DNA of 64,000 nt from Pseudomonadota bacterium (GCA_016201105.1 JACQDN010000045.1:1-64000); one strand, 5' to 3'; positions 18,729 to 28,632 are shown, numbered from the stretch's first letter. A program made the numbers and translations. Notes: generated from the sequence alone by a model not told the origin.

Positions 18729-19073
18729 ATGCCGCCGAAACAGAATCCGCTAAATCTCAATCCGCTCCAGCTGCGCACATTGACGGTGCTGCAGGCGTTG
18801 GCTGCCATCCCGACTGCGGCGATCGACGGTCCGGCACAGGGCGAGCGCACCGTGCGCCAGTTTCCCCAAGCGCACGGCGATCACTTCCATCTCGGCGACG
18901 CCGTCGTCGCCGGCAAGGACGTAACCGGTCTCTACAACGAGAAAGTCTGGAACGCGCTTGCCCGCAAGGGCCTCGCCCGCGCGGAGTGGCCGCACAGCAT
19001 CACGCTGACGACGATCGGTCTTACCTATGTCACCGGCCTGACCGACGAAATCCTGCGCCAAGGGGCGCATTAG
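18729..19073 (+). CDS. Hypothetical protein (114 aa)
   Basis: Codes through to stop adjacent to repeat R2; MPPKQNPLNLNPLQLRTLTVLQALAAIP... Confidence 0.65.
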   Translation: MPPKQNPLNLNPLQLRTLTVLQALAAIPTAAIDGPAQGERTVRQFPQAHGDHFHLGDAVVAGKDVTGLYNEKVWNALARKGLARAEWPHSITLTTIGLTYVTGLTDEILRQGAH

Positions 19074-19074
19074 G

Positions 19075-19216
19075 GACCGACCCTCCCTCGGGAGGGTCGA
19101 AAAATCGGGACGATCTTTCGGGGAGGATGCGGACGGAGATTCTCCTTCCGCATCCTCCCCGAAATCTTCGCTCACTGCGTTCGCGAATATTTCGACCCTC
19201 CCAAGGGAGGGTGGGT
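19075..19216. repeat. Palindromic intergenic element, copy R2
   Basis: gaccctccctcgggagggtcgaaaaat ... atttcgaccctcccaagggagggtgggtc between convergent stops. Confidence 0.75.
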
Positions 19217-19809
19217 CACTCCACCTTCATCAGCACCGCGAACGCTTCCCTGAACAGTGCCCGTCCATCTTTGCTCTGCATGAACGCGTCGAGCTTTTCC
19301 GGCGATGCCGTGATCACGACGTCGCCGTAGGTGCCCGGCTCGATCATGCCTTCGATTTTTCCGGCAGCAATCGCCGCCTTCACCGCATCTTCATCGATGA
19401 GATAAAGTGTGAGCTTGCCGTGCGAGAATTCGTAGAGCACCGGAAAGGTATTCTTGGATTCGGGATCGTCGGAAGGCTTTGCGTCCTCTGAGACCATCCT
19501 GGCGTTCATGAAATGGAGATTGCCGAGTTCAGATGTTTGAATGGACATTGTCATCAAGCCGCTGTCGTTCGGATCCAGCGAGAAGATGAGAACGCCGCCC
19601 ATATCGTCCTGCGCATCACCCTTTGGCGGCAAGAACACAAAATACGAATTGTTGTCTGCACCCTTGGGTTTGCCTTTCCAGATCCCGAACAGCGCGGGAT
19701 CGGATTTGAGTCCGGCGGTGCTTCCCACCGGTGACGTGCTGGTGACCGGAAGACACGCTGCGACAAGCAAAGACAGGCACAGCGCGACGGCAGTATGGAA
19801 TCTGGTCAT
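19216..19809 (-). CDS. Putative lipoprotein, hypothetical
   Basis: MTRFHTAVALCLSLLVAACLPVTSTSP (lipobox VAAC); the listed 701-aa ORF extends spuriously into antisense ccmE/ccmF. Confidence 0.75.
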   Translation of the reverse strand: MTRFHTAVALCLSLLVAACLPVTSTSPVGSTAGLKSDPALFGIWKGKPKGADNNSYFVFLPPKGDAQDDMGGVLIFSLDPNDSGLMTMSIQTSELGNLHFMNARMVSEDAKPSDDPESKNTFPVLYEFSHGKLTLYLIDEDAVKAAIAAGKIEGMIEPGTYGDVVITASPEKLDAFMQSKDGRALFREAFAVLMKVE

Positions 19810-19959
19810 GACGCATCCCTCGACGACGCTGAAGTTTGGCTCCGGATTTGGGCGAAAACAGGACCGCGCAGCCAAAAGGCCGCAGAGCCTATGTTTGAGG
19901 GAAGGGTTCAAGCCTTTATAGTCGCTGCGGTTTCGAAACGAGCTCGCCAAAGATTTCGC

Positions 19960-20400
19960 ATGAACCCCAAAAAGCGCCGCCGCCTGGCTTTCGCCGCCGC
20001 CATTGTTGTGGCCGCTGCCGGAGGCGCTGCGCTCGTCGTCACCGCGCTGCAGGACAACGTTCTTTATTTCTATAGCCCGAGCGATGTCATCCAGAAACAT
20101 GTGCCGGCCGGTGTTTCGTTTCGCATCGGCGGCCTTGTCGAAAATGGCAGTCTCAAGCACGGCAGCGGCGCGCAGGTGCAGTTCGTCGTGACCGACAGGC
20201 GCGAGAAGATTGACGTCACCTATAACGGTGCATTGCCGGATTTGTTTCGCGAAGGCCAGGGGGTCGTCGCCGTCGGCGCGCTCGATGCGCGGGGCACCTT
20301 CGCGGCGAGCGAAGTGCTCGCCAAGCACGACGAACGCTATATGCCGCCCGAAGTGGTCGATGCGCTGAAGCGCTCCGGCCGCTGGAAGGAAGGCCAGTGA
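19960..20400 (+). CDS. ccmE: Cytochrome c maturation heme chaperone CcmE (CycJ)
   Basis: MNPKKRRRLAFAAAIVVAAAGGAALVVTALQDNVLYFYSPSDV..., LAKHDERYMPPEV (heme-binding His region). Confidence 0.95.
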   Translation: MNPKKRRRLAFAAAIVVAAAGGAALVVTALQDNVLYFYSPSDVIQKHVPAGVSFRIGGLVENGSLKHGSGAQVQFVVTDRREKIDVTYNGALPDLFREGQGVVAVGALDARGTFAASEVLAKHDERYMPPEVVDALKRSGRWKEGQ

Positions 20401-20418
20401 AGCGATGCCAATAAACAA

Positions 20419-22347
20419 ATGATTGGCGAGATCGGTCAGCTCGCGCTCTGTCTTGCGCTGGCGCTGTCTTTGGTGATGGCGGGCGCGGGGCTGATCGGCG
20501 CGCGCGGGGTTGCGGCAAATGCGCGTGCGCTGGCCTCGGGCGCGACCATGGGATTTGCCGTGTTCGTTACGCTCGCGTTCGGCGCCCTTATGGTTGCGTT
20601 CGTCACGTCCGACTTCAGCATTATGGACGTCGCGAACAATTCGCACACCATGAAGCCGCTGATCTACAAGATCACCGGCGTATGGGCCAACCACGAAGGC
20701 TCCATGCTGCTGTGGGTGCTGGTGCTTGCGCTCTACTCGGCGGCGATCGCGTTTGCGAGGCGCGGCAGCGAGCGGCTGACGTCGGCCGCGCTCGGCGTGC
20801 AGGGATTGCTGGCGGCGGCCTTCCTGCTCTTTATTCTTTTCACCTCCAATCCGTTTCTGCGCCTGGATCCTCCGCCGTTCGAAGGTGCGGGACTCAATCC
20901 GCTGCTGCAGGATCCTGGTCTCGCCTTTCATCCCCCGATGCTTTACGCGGGCTATGTCGGATTGTCGGCGGCATTCGCTTACGCCGCGGCGGCCCTCATC
21001 ACCGGCGAAGCCGACTCGCAGTGGGCGCGCGCCGCGCGTCCCTTCATGCTCATGGCCTGGATCGCGCTGACGCTCGGCATCACGCTGGGATCGTGGTGGG
21101 CCTATTACGATCTCGGCTGGGGCGGCTTCTGGTTTTGGGATCCGGTGGAGAACGCATCGCTGATGCCCTGGCTGGTGGCGACCGCACTGTTGCATTCCGC
21201 GCTGGCCACGGAACGCACCGGTGCGTTCCGTACCTGGACGCTGCTTCTTGCCATCGCCGGATTCTCCTTGAGCCTGATCGGCACATTCCTGGTGCGCTCG
21301 GGCGTGCTCACCTCCGTGCATGCCTTCGCCAACGATCCCGAGCGCGGCAAATTCATCCTGGCGATGCTGGGAGCGGCCATTGGGGGCGCGCTGGCGCTGT
21401 TTGCCTGGCGCGCGCCGAAACTGGAAGGCGGTTCCGCGTTCTTCATGGCGAGCCGCGAAACCATGCTGCTCTTGAACAACCTGCTGCTCTTCGGTGCGGT
21501 GTCAGCGGTGTTTCTGGGAACACTGTTTCCGCTGTTCCAGGAAGCGATCACGGGCGCCAAGATCTCGGTCGGCGCGCCATACTTTGCCATCACCTTCGCG
21601 CCGATCTTCGTCGTGCTGTTGTTGCTGGTTCCCTTCGGTCCGCGTCTGGGGTGGAAGCGCGGCGATCTGAAAGAGGCGGCGCGCGCACTCGCGCCGGTGG
21701 CGGGGATTGCGCTGCTCTTCGGCGTTCTGGTGCTGGCGATCGCGACCCCGCATGCGCTGGCGGCCGGCGGATCGTTCGCGCTGGCGGCATGGCTGATCGT
21801 CTCCAGTGCCGCCGATCTTCGGCTGCGGGTGAAATCGCGCAGCCTTTCGCCAAGCGCATGGGCCTCTGCGTTCGCCCATGCCGGGCTCGGCATCACGCTG
21901 ATGGGGATCGCGGGCACGAGCCTGTGGCGCGTGGAAGCGCAAGACGTGCTCGCGCCCGGCGGCACCTTGCCGGTCGCAGGCTATTCGCTGCGTCTCGACA
22001 ATGTCGTTCTGGTGCAAGGCAAGAACTATCGCGCGGAACAAGCGCTCGTCAGCGTGCTCGCCGATGGCCACACCATCGCCATGCTCCGGCCCGAGAAGCG
22101 TTTCTTTCCCGCCGAAGGCCAGGCGATATCGGAAACCTCCATTCGCACCACCGGGTTTTCCGATCTCTATGTGGCGCTGGGCGATCAGCGCGACGACAAA
22201 TGGATCATCCGCGCTTATGTGAATCCGCTGGCGCCCTTCATCTGGTTCGGCGGCGGGTTCATGGCCCTGGGAGGCCTTACATCGCTCACAGGACGTCTGC
22301 GCCGCCGCGCCGTCGCAGGCGCTCTTGCGGAAATGCCGGCGCAATGA
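20419..22347 (+). CDS. ccmF: Heme lyase CcmF (CycK)
   Basis: WWAYYDLGWGGFWFWDPVENASLMPWL tryptophan-rich motif; many TMs. Confidence 0.97.
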   Translation: MIGEIGQLALCLALALSLVMAGAGLIGARGVAANARALASGATMGFAVFVTLAFGALMVAFVTSDFSIMDVANNSHTMKPLIYKITGVWANHEGSMLLWVLVLALYSAAIAFARRGSERLTSAALGVQGLLAAAFLLFILFTSNPFLRLDPPPFEGAGLNPLLQDPGLAFHPPMLYAGYVGLSAAFAYAAAALITGEADSQWARAARPFMLMAWIALTLGITLGSWWAYYDLGWGGFWFWDPVENASLMPWLVATALLHSALATERTGAFRTWTLLLAIAGFSLSLIGTFLVRSGVLTSVHAFANDPERGKFILAMLGAAIGGALALFAWRAPKLEGGSAFFMASRETMLLLNNLLLFGAVSAVFLGTLFPLFQEAITGAKISVGAPYFAITFAPIFVVLLLLVPFGPRLGWKRGDLKEAARALAPVAGIALLFGVLVLAIATPHALAAGGSFALAAWLIVSSAADLRLRVKSRSLSPSAWASAFAHAGLGITLMGIAGTSLWRVEAQDVLAPGGTLPVAGYSLRLDNVVLVQGKNYRAEQALVSVLADGHTIAMLRPEKRFFPAEGQAISETSIRTTGFSDLYVALGDQRDDKWIIRAYVNPLAPFIWFGGGFMALGGLTSLTGRLRRRAVAGALAEMPAQ

Positions 22348-22398
22348 GACCGAAGAAAAAAATAGGTTCGCGCGGAGACGCGGAGACGCGGAGATACG
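22318..22398. repeat. Repeat copy A: ccmF 3' end plus cggagacgcggagacgcgg element
   Basis: ggcgctcttgcggaaatgccggcgcaatga...aaaaaaataggttcgcgcggagacgcggagacgcggag; matches copy B. Confidence 0.75.
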
Positions 22399-22541
22399 GA
22401 GTTTTCAGTGCGCCTCGGTACGGTTTGACGCCAAATGGGTTGTTGGCGCGCGAAGCGCGCCGTCTGTTTCTTGAGCGCACCGTCGGAAATCTACGCACCG
22501 AAAACGCGACGACCTCTGCACCTCCGCGGAATCCATGTTGT

Positions 22542-22768
22542 GGGCGCGCTCGCGGAAGTGCCGCGCAATGACGCCAAGGAAAAAAATAGGTTCACGCGGA
22601 GACGCGGAGACGCGGAGGCGATCGAGCTTTCAGCGCTTCGTCTTCTGGAGACACACCCAAAGAATGGCCGGCGCGCTTTGCGCGCCAACAAACCAATACG
22701 TGGCAGTGCGTACAAGATCGCGCCGAAGACCCGATACCTCCGCGTCTCCGCGTCTCCGCGCGAAACCA
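22542..22768. repeat. Repeat copy B: ccmF-end-like sequence plus complete inverted repeat element
   Basis: ggcgcgctcgcggaagtgccgcgcaatgacgccaaggaaaaaaataggttcacgcggagacgcggagacgcggag ... ctccgcgtctccgcgtctccgcgcgaaacc. Confidence 0.75.
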
Positions 22769-23203
22769 TTTTCTTCTGGATGCTTGGCACTTCTGCTGAC
22801 CCTGCTCGCGCTTGTCTTCGCGCAGCCGTCTTTGGCTCAAACTTCCTACAATGCGGGCCCTGAAAAACTTTCCGATCCCGCGCTCGAAGTGCGCGCCGTT
22901 CAGTTGCAGAAGCAGTTTCGCTGCCTGGTTTGTCAGGGCGAGTCGCTGGACGAATCCGATGCGCCGCTCGCCGCCGATCTCAGAAAGCTTATTCGCGCGC
23001 GCATTGCCGCCGGCGACAGCGACGAACAGGTCGAGCACTACCTGGTGGCGCGCTATGGCGAGTTCATCTTGATGAAGCCCCCGTTCGAACCTCAGACCTA
23101 TCTGCTCTGGTTCGGGCCGGTTCTCGTTCTTTTGATCGGGGGAGTGGTGGTTTTCTTTATTGCGCGCCGCGCCCAGGAAAAAGCTGGAAAAAGCGCGGTT
23201 TAG
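22664..23203 (+). CDS. ccmH: Cytochrome c maturation protein CcmH (CycL)
   Basis: QLQKQFRCLVCQGESLDESDAPLAADLRKLIRARIAAGDSDEQVEHYLVARYGEFILMKPPFEPQTYLLWFGP; start uncertain (ATG 22664 or TTG 22784), 5' end lies in the repeat. Confidence 0.88.
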   Translation: MAGALCAPTNQYVAVRTRSRRRPDTSASPRLRAKPFSSGCLALLLTLLALVFAQPSLAQTSYNAGPEKLSDPALEVRAVQLQKQFRCLVCQGESLDESDAPLAADLRKLIRARIAAGDSDEQVEHYLVARYGEFILMKPPFEPQTYLLWFGPVLVLLIGGVVVFFIARRAQEKAGKSAV

Positions 23204-23413
23204 TGTTCATTTCCAGGCCGATTTCGTCGCCAGGGACCTGCGCTGGCCTATTGAAAATAAAAGGGAATTTCCGATCTGTAATGTTACAGACAGGAACTGG
23301 TAAGTTCTGACTGATAGAGCCAGACTGAGACTGGGCGTGACGAGGAAACGGCTGCCGATCCGCCTCCGCCCTCTGCGCTGACAACGGGCCCGCCCAAGGG
23401 CCCGATCGATTCC

Positions 23414-25021
23414 ATGGAGAGAGCAATGACGAGCGAACACGAACCCCGCAAACCGGAATTCCTGCGCAACCGTCTGCTCGCAGCCGGCTCGGCGGCGGCC
23501 ATCATTATTTTCGGATTGGGCGCGTTCGGTCTTTGGGCGCATCCCGGTTCCGACGTCGCCAAACCCAAAGCGGTGACGGAACGCGTCATTCAAGTCGCCG
23601 CGCAAGAGCCGGTGCGGATGCAGCAGCCGCCGCGCATGGTGGAAATGGGAAGCCCGTTCAGCTTCGCCGATCTCGTCGAGCGCGTCAGTCCCGCCGTCGT
23701 CACCGTCACGGTGGAAGAGCGCGTTCAGCAAGAGCAGCTGCAGGATCAAGAACAGGACGGCATCCCCGATCCGTTCCGCGATTTCTTCAACCGCTTCGGC
23801 CGCGGCAATCGCCAGTTCGCCCAGCCGCAGCAGCCGCGCAAAGCGCTCGCCACGGGCTCCGGCTTTATCATCGACAAGGCCGGCTTCATCGTCACCAACA
23901 ACCACGTCATCGAGAACGCGACCAAGATCACGGTGAAGCTGCCCGACGGGCGTGAGTTTTCCGCCAAGCTGATCGGCGCGGACGCCGCGACCGATGTCGC
24001 CCTCATCAAGATCGAGAGTAACAAGGCGCTGCCCACTGTCGAATTCGGCGACGATAAAAAAGTGCGCGTCGGCGACTGGGTGATCGCGGTCGGAAATCCG
24101 TTCGGCCTCTCCAACACAGTCACCGCCGGCATCGTGTCGTCGCTGGGCCGCAATGTCGGCGCCGGCGCCTACAACGACTTCATCCAGATCGACGCACCGA
24201 TCAATCGCGGCAATTCCGGCGGACCGACCTTCGATATCGAAGGCCATGTCATCGGCATGAACTCGATGATCTTCTCGCCCACCGGCGGCAGCGTCGGCAT
24301 CGGTTTCGCCATTCCCGCTTCGACCATTCACGACGTCGTGGCGCAGTTGAAGGCGCACGGCAAAGTCGCGCGCGGCTGGCTCGGCGTGGAAATCCAGAGC
24401 GTCACGCCGGAAATCGCCGCCTCGCTCGGCGAGAAGGAGATGAAAGGCGCGATCGTCGCCACCGTCGTTCCCGGAAGCCCCGCCGCGCAGGCCGGCTTCG
24501 AACCGGGCGATCTTGTGGTCGCCCTGAACGGCAGCGGTGTGGACGATTCGCGTTCGCTGACGCGCCGGGTCGCCGCCCTGCAAGCCGGCACCACCGCCAC
24601 CTTCTCGATCGTGCGCAATGGCGATCAGAAAACGCTGACCGCCAAGATCGGCCAGCGCAAGGACGATCAGGTGGCCTCGAACGTTCCGGGCAACAGCCGC
24701 CAGGACGGCCAGGCCAACACCGGCTCAGCGATGGGTCTGGGCCTTGCCGCGGTAACGCCCGATGTGCGCCGCGCCTACAATCTCGATGACAACGTCAGCG
24801 GCGTTCTCATCACCCGCGTCGATCCCGACAGCGATGCCGCCGACAAGGGCCTGCAGCCCGGCGACGTCGTCGTGTCGATCGGCAATCGCGTCGTTCACAG
24901 TCCGCAGGAAATCAAACAGCGCATCGCGCAAGCGCAAGCCGCAGGCCGCACCAGTGTCCTGATGCTCGTGGTGGGCGAGGGCGGCCAGCGCTTTGTGGCA
25001 GTGAAGATCGCACGAGGCTGA
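23414..25021 (+). CDS. degP: DegP/HtrA-family periplasmic serine protease
   Basis: HDS triad context (VTNNHVIENA, TDVALIKIE, NRGNSGGPTF), two PDZ domains; start at 23414 or 23426. Confidence 0.95.
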   Translation: MERAMTSEHEPRKPEFLRNRLLAAGSAAAIIIFGLGAFGLWAHPGSDVAKPKAVTERVIQVAAQEPVRMQQPPRMVEMGSPFSFADLVERVSPAVVTVTVEERVQQEQLQDQEQDGIPDPFRDFFNRFGRGNRQFAQPQQPRKALATGSGFIIDKAGFIVTNNHVIENATKITVKLPDGREFSAKLIGADAATDVALIKIESNKALPTVEFGDDKKVRVGDWVIAVGNPFGLSNTVTAGIVSSLGRNVGAGAYNDFIQIDAPINRGNSGGPTFDIEGHVIGMNSMIFSPTGGSVGIGFAIPASTIHDVVAQLKAHGKVARGWLGVEIQSVTPEIAASLGEKEMKGAIVATVVPGSPAAQAGFEPGDLVVALNGSGVDDSRSLTRRVAALQAGTTATFSIVRNGDQKTLTAKIGQRKDDQVASNVPGNSRQDGQANTGSAMGLGLAAVTPDVRRAYNLDDNVSGVLITRVDPDSDAADKGLQPGDVVVSIGNRVVHSPQEIKQRIAQAQAAGRTSVLMLVVGEGGQRFVAVKIARG

Positions 25022-25192
25022 GAGTTTTACGCGTACCGGACGGCGCAGGTTCCCCGAAGCTTGCGACGTTCGGCCCCCGCGCCGGCGGCGGCGGCCCCAT
25101 CCCCCCGTTGCCGTTGCCGGCGCGGACCCACTCTGGCTCGCGTTTGAGCAGAGCGGTTGCAGCAGCGACCAAAGCTTAAGGAGATCACCGTG

Positions 25193-25870
25193 ATGCGCAT
25201 CCTTGTGGTGGAAGACGATCTCGAAGCTCAGCGTTACCTCGTGAACGGGCTCAAGGAAGCCGGTCACGTGGTGGACGATGCCGCCGATGGCGACACGGGC
25301 CTCACCCTGGCGCTTTCGCGCCCTTACGACGTGGCGATCGTCGATCGCATGTTGCCCAAGCTTGACGGGCTGAGGCTCGTGGCGGAAATCCGCGAGCACG
25401 GCAACATCACGCCGGTTTTGTTCCTGAGCGCGCTCTCCGATGTCGACGATCGCGTGAAGGGATTGAAGGCGGGGGGCGACGATTATCTCACCAAGCCCTA
25501 CGCTTTTGTCGAATTGCTGGCGCGCATCGACGCTTTGATGCGCCGCCGCCAGCCCAGCGCGGTCAAGACACGCCTTCAGGTCGGCGATCTGGAGCTGGAT
25601 CTGCTCACCCGCGCGGCCAAGCGCGGCGAGACGGGAATCGATCTTCAGCCGCGCGAATTCCGTCTCCTGGAATACCTCATGCGCCATGCCGGCCAGGTGG
25701 TCACCCGCACGATGCTTCTGGAAAGCGTTTGGGAGTATCATTTCGATCCCCAAACCAATGTGATCGATGTGCACATCTCCCGGCTCAGGGCCAAGATCGA
25801 CAAGGGATTCGAAGCCCCGTTGCTGCACACCGTTCGCGGCGCCGGCTATATGATCCGTGCGCGCGCATAA
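25193..25870 (+). CDS. OmpR-family response regulator
   Basis: MRILVVEDDLEAQRYLVNGLKEAGH...; C-terminal VIDVHISRLRAKIDKGFEAPLLHTVRGAGYMIR. Confidence 0.95.
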   Translation: MRILVVEDDLEAQRYLVNGLKEAGHVVDDAADGDTGLTLALSRPYDVAIVDRMLPKLDGLRLVAEIREHGNITPVLFLSALSDVDDRVKGLKAGGDDYLTKPYAFVELLARIDALMRRRQPSAVKTRLQVGDLELDLLTRAAKRGETGIDLQPREFRLLEYLMRHAGQVVTRTMLLESVWEYHFDPQTNVIDVHISRLRAKIDKGFEAPLLHTVRGAGYMIRARA

Positions 25871-25936
25871 AGCGCAATCCGGCGAAGTGGGCACCGGTTC
25901 GCCGCGAGATTGCGCGGCAGTCAAGGAATCCGGAGC

Positions 25937-27349
25937 ATGGCCCGACTCAAAGTGATCGGATTTGGCTCCGGCCTCTTTCGAACTTTAGCGTTTCGAATCG
26001 TTCTGGTTTACGTCGCGGTCTTCGCGCTCTCCACGGGCGCGTTGATCGCGTTCACCTACTGGAACACCGAACGCGCGCTCGATGCCGAGACTGACCAGAC
26101 CATCGAAGCGGAAATCGCCGGTCTGCAGGAGCAATATCAGCGCTTAGGCCTCAACGGGCTGGCCGACGTCGTCAACAGCCGCTCCAAGCGTATGGGCCAG
26201 GGCCTTTATCTGCTGAGCTATCCCGCGCGGGGCCTCAGCATCGGCAATCTCGATCACTGGCCGCAGCTCGAAGCGCGCGGCGGCAACTTCGTGGAGTTCG
26301 ACTACCAGCGCCGCAGCGGCGCGGATTTCGAAACGCGGCGCGCCCGTGGCAAGATTTTCGCGGTGCGCGGCGGCTTGCTGCTGCTGGTCGCGCGCGATGT
26401 GCACGAGCGCTATGAAACCACGCGCCTCTTCACCACCGCTTTGCCGTGGACGGCAGGCTTGATGCTGATGCTGGGGCTGATCGGCGGCGGGCTCGTCAGC
26501 CGCAATCTTCTGGTGCGGCTGGAATCCATCAACCGCACCAGCCGTGAGATCATGGCGGGCGATCTGTCGCGCCGCGTGCCGGTGACCAGCGCCCGCGACG
26601 AATACGACACGCTGGCCGACAATCTCAATCAGATGCTCGAGCGCATCGAACGGCTGATGCGCGGCATGCGCGATGTGACCGATTCCATCGCGCACGATTT
26701 GCGCTCGCCGCTCAACCGCCTGCGCAACCGCTTGGAAAGCGTGCTGCGTCACGTGCCGCCGGATACCGACGAGAGCCACGAGATCGAAGCGGCGATTTCC
26801 GAAACCGACCGCCTCATCGGCACCTTCAACGCGCTGCTCCTGATCGCCGAAGCCGAAACCGGCACCGTCCGCGAAACCATGACGGCGGTGGATTTGAAAG
26901 CGATCATCCACGACATGACAGAGCTCTACGAGCCGGTCGCCGAAGAGAAAGGCGTGAAGCTCGATGTTGTGGCCGGCGCGGTCACGGTGATCGACGGCAA
27001 CAAGAGCCTGATTTCGCAGGCGCTCGCCAATCTCATCGACAACGCCATCAAATACACCCCGCCCGGCGGGCGCGTGAGCATCTCGGCGCCGCTCACCTCG
27101 CGCGGTGTTGCCCTCAGCGTCGCCGACAACGGTCCGGGAATCCCTGCCGAAGATCGCGCCCGCGTGCTCGAGCGTTTCGTGCGCCTGGAAGCCAGCCGCA
27201 ATTCGCCGGGACTGGGATTGGGTTTGAGCCTCGTCTCCGCGGTCGCCCATCTCCACGACGCCAAATTCGAACTCGCCGACAACACCCCGGGCCTGAAGGC
27301 GACGCTCTATTTCCGCCCCAGTGTGCGCAGGCAGATTGGGAAGGGGTGA
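25937..27349 (+). CDS. Sensor histidine kinase
   Basis: HAMP, DSIAHDLRSPLNRLRNRLE H-box, NLIDNAIKYTPPGG, DNGPGIPAEDR, GLGLGLSLVSAV. Confidence 0.95.
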   Translation: MARLKVIGFGSGLFRTLAFRIVLVYVAVFALSTGALIAFTYWNTERALDAETDQTIEAEIAGLQEQYQRLGLNGLADVVNSRSKRMGQGLYLLSYPARGLSIGNLDHWPQLEARGGNFVEFDYQRRSGADFETRRARGKIFAVRGGLLLLVARDVHERYETTRLFTTALPWTAGLMLMLGLIGGGLVSRNLLVRLESINRTSREIMAGDLSRRVPVTSARDEYDTLADNLNQMLERIERLMRGMRDVTDSIAHDLRSPLNRLRNRLESVLRHVPPDTDESHEIEAAISETDRLIGTFNALLLIAEAETGTVRETMTAVDLKAIIHDMTELYEPVAEEKGVKLDVVAGAVTVIDGNKSLISQALANLIDNAIKYTPPGGRVSISAPLTSRGVALSVADNGPGIPAEDRARVLERFVRLEASRNSPGLGLGLSLVSAVAHLHDAKFELADNTPGLKATLYFRPSVRRQIGKG

Positions 27350-27380
27350 GCGAAAATTTTCCGTCTCTAAATTCTAAACT

Positions 27381-27423
27381 CACTCCCTCGCCCCCGCAGG
27401 GGGAGAGGGCGGGGTGAGGGGGT
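27381..27423. repeat. Half element of the palindromic repeat family, R3
   Basis: cactccctcgcccccgcagggggagagggcggggtgagggggt. Confidence 0.6.
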
Positions 27424-27630
27424 CGCGACGCAAATTTCGGTTGCGAAAGCACATTGCTCTTTCGGCACATTTGATCGCGTGCTTGTGAGCTGTTGTAGTG
27501 GATTGAGAGTATGGTGCTCCGGAGGGAGTGATATGAGGTGACAGGAGCAACATTCCCCTGAACTATAAACGAATGGAAAATTCGCACCTCACAGCACAAT
27601 CGTTGGATCACCCAACCCAATGGAGCCCCC

Positions 27631-28407
27631 TTGACCCTCGCATCCCGATTTGAAGGCAAGACTGCGATCATTACCGGTTCCGCCTCCGGCATCGGGCGCG
27701 CGACGTTGATCAGGCTCGTCAGCGAAGGGGCCACGGCGCTGGGCGTGGATCAGGACGAAGCGGGATTGCGCGAGACGGTATCTCTTGCGAACAACGCGGC
27801 CGGCACTGGCGGCCAAGCAAGCTTTGCCGTGGGTTCGATCGCAGATGAAGCGTTCGTAAAATCGACAGTGGAGGCATTCGCTGCGAAGAACGGCCGGCTC
27901 GATGTGCTGGTCAATCTGGCGGGAATCTTAAGGTCAACCCATCTCGTCGACACGACATTGGAGGAATTCCGCCACATCATCGCCGTCAATCTCGAGGGCA
28001 CGTTTCTCTTTTGCCGCCAAGCGCTGCCGCATCTCCTCAAGACTAAGGGCAACATCGTGAATGCCGCATCGACCTCGGCGTCCTTTGGCCATCCCTACAT
28101 GGCGGCCTACGCCGCCAGCAAAGGCGGCATCGCCGCATTCACCCACACGTTGGCGCGCGAGTTCATCCTTCAGGGCGTGCGCGTCAACGCCGTGGCACCG
28201 GGCGGTATCATGACGCCCATGGTGGCCGGCCAGCCCGCGCGCTTTCCCGAGGGCGCCAACCTTTCGCTGTTCTCCAACCTGACACGCCCCGACGGTCACT
28301 TCGGCCGGCCGGAGGCCGTCGCGGGCGTGATCGCGATGCTGGCGTCGGAAGACGGCGAATTCATCAACGGCGAAATCATCCGCATCGACGGCGGAACGCA
28401 CAGCTGA
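27631..28407 (+). CDS. Short-chain dehydrogenase/reductase
   Basis: KTAIITGSASGIGRAT, YxxxK (YAASKGG), C-terminal INGEIIRIDGGTHS; TTG start. Confidence 0.93.
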   Translation: MTLASRFEGKTAIITGSASGIGRATLIRLVSEGATALGVDQDEAGLRETVSLANNAAGTGGQASFAVGSIADEAFVKSTVEAFAAKNGRLDVLVNLAGILRSTHLVDTTLEEFRHIIAVNLEGTFLFCRQALPHLLKTKGNIVNAASTSASFGHPYMAAYAASKGGIAAFTHTLAREFILQGVRVNAVAPGGIMTPMVAGQPARFPEGANLSLFSNLTRPDGHFGRPEAVAGVIAMLASEDGEFINGEIIRIDGGTHS

Positions 28408-28425
28408 ATGCGCAAGGGAAGAGCG

Positions 28426-28632
28426 ATGCAACCACCTTGGATTGCGCGACCAGATCTCGAACGTGGCTCAATCGGTTGGAGAATGGGTGCCGGAGAAGAG
28501 TATTTCAATGACTTCTATCGCTGGTTCAGCCGGCTCGATGAAAATTCTCGGAAGGAATACATTGTTCAATATCCCGAGCCCCAGGAGTGGATCGGTCTCT
28601 ACAAGAATATAGCAAGTCATCCCTGGCTATAG
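28426..28632 (+). CDS. Small hypothetical protein (68 aa)
   Basis: MQPPWIARPDLERGSIGWRMGAGEEYFNDFYRWFSRLDENSRKEYIVQYPEPQEWIGLYKNIASHPWL; directly downstream of SDR. Confidence 0.6.
   Translation: MQPPWIARPDLERGSIGWRMGAGEEYFNDFYRWFSRLDENSRKEYIVQYPEPQEWIGLYKNIASHPWL

Noticed and set aside
19810-21321. N-terminal ~500 aa of ORF 19216..21321 (-)
   Set aside because: Antisense to ccmE and ccmF; true lipoprotein begins at 19809.
22361-22768. Possible CRISPR-like array (cggagacgcggagacgcggag units)
   Set aside because: Short 9-bp tandem units arranged as inverted repeat ends, with no unique equal-length spacers or cas genes.
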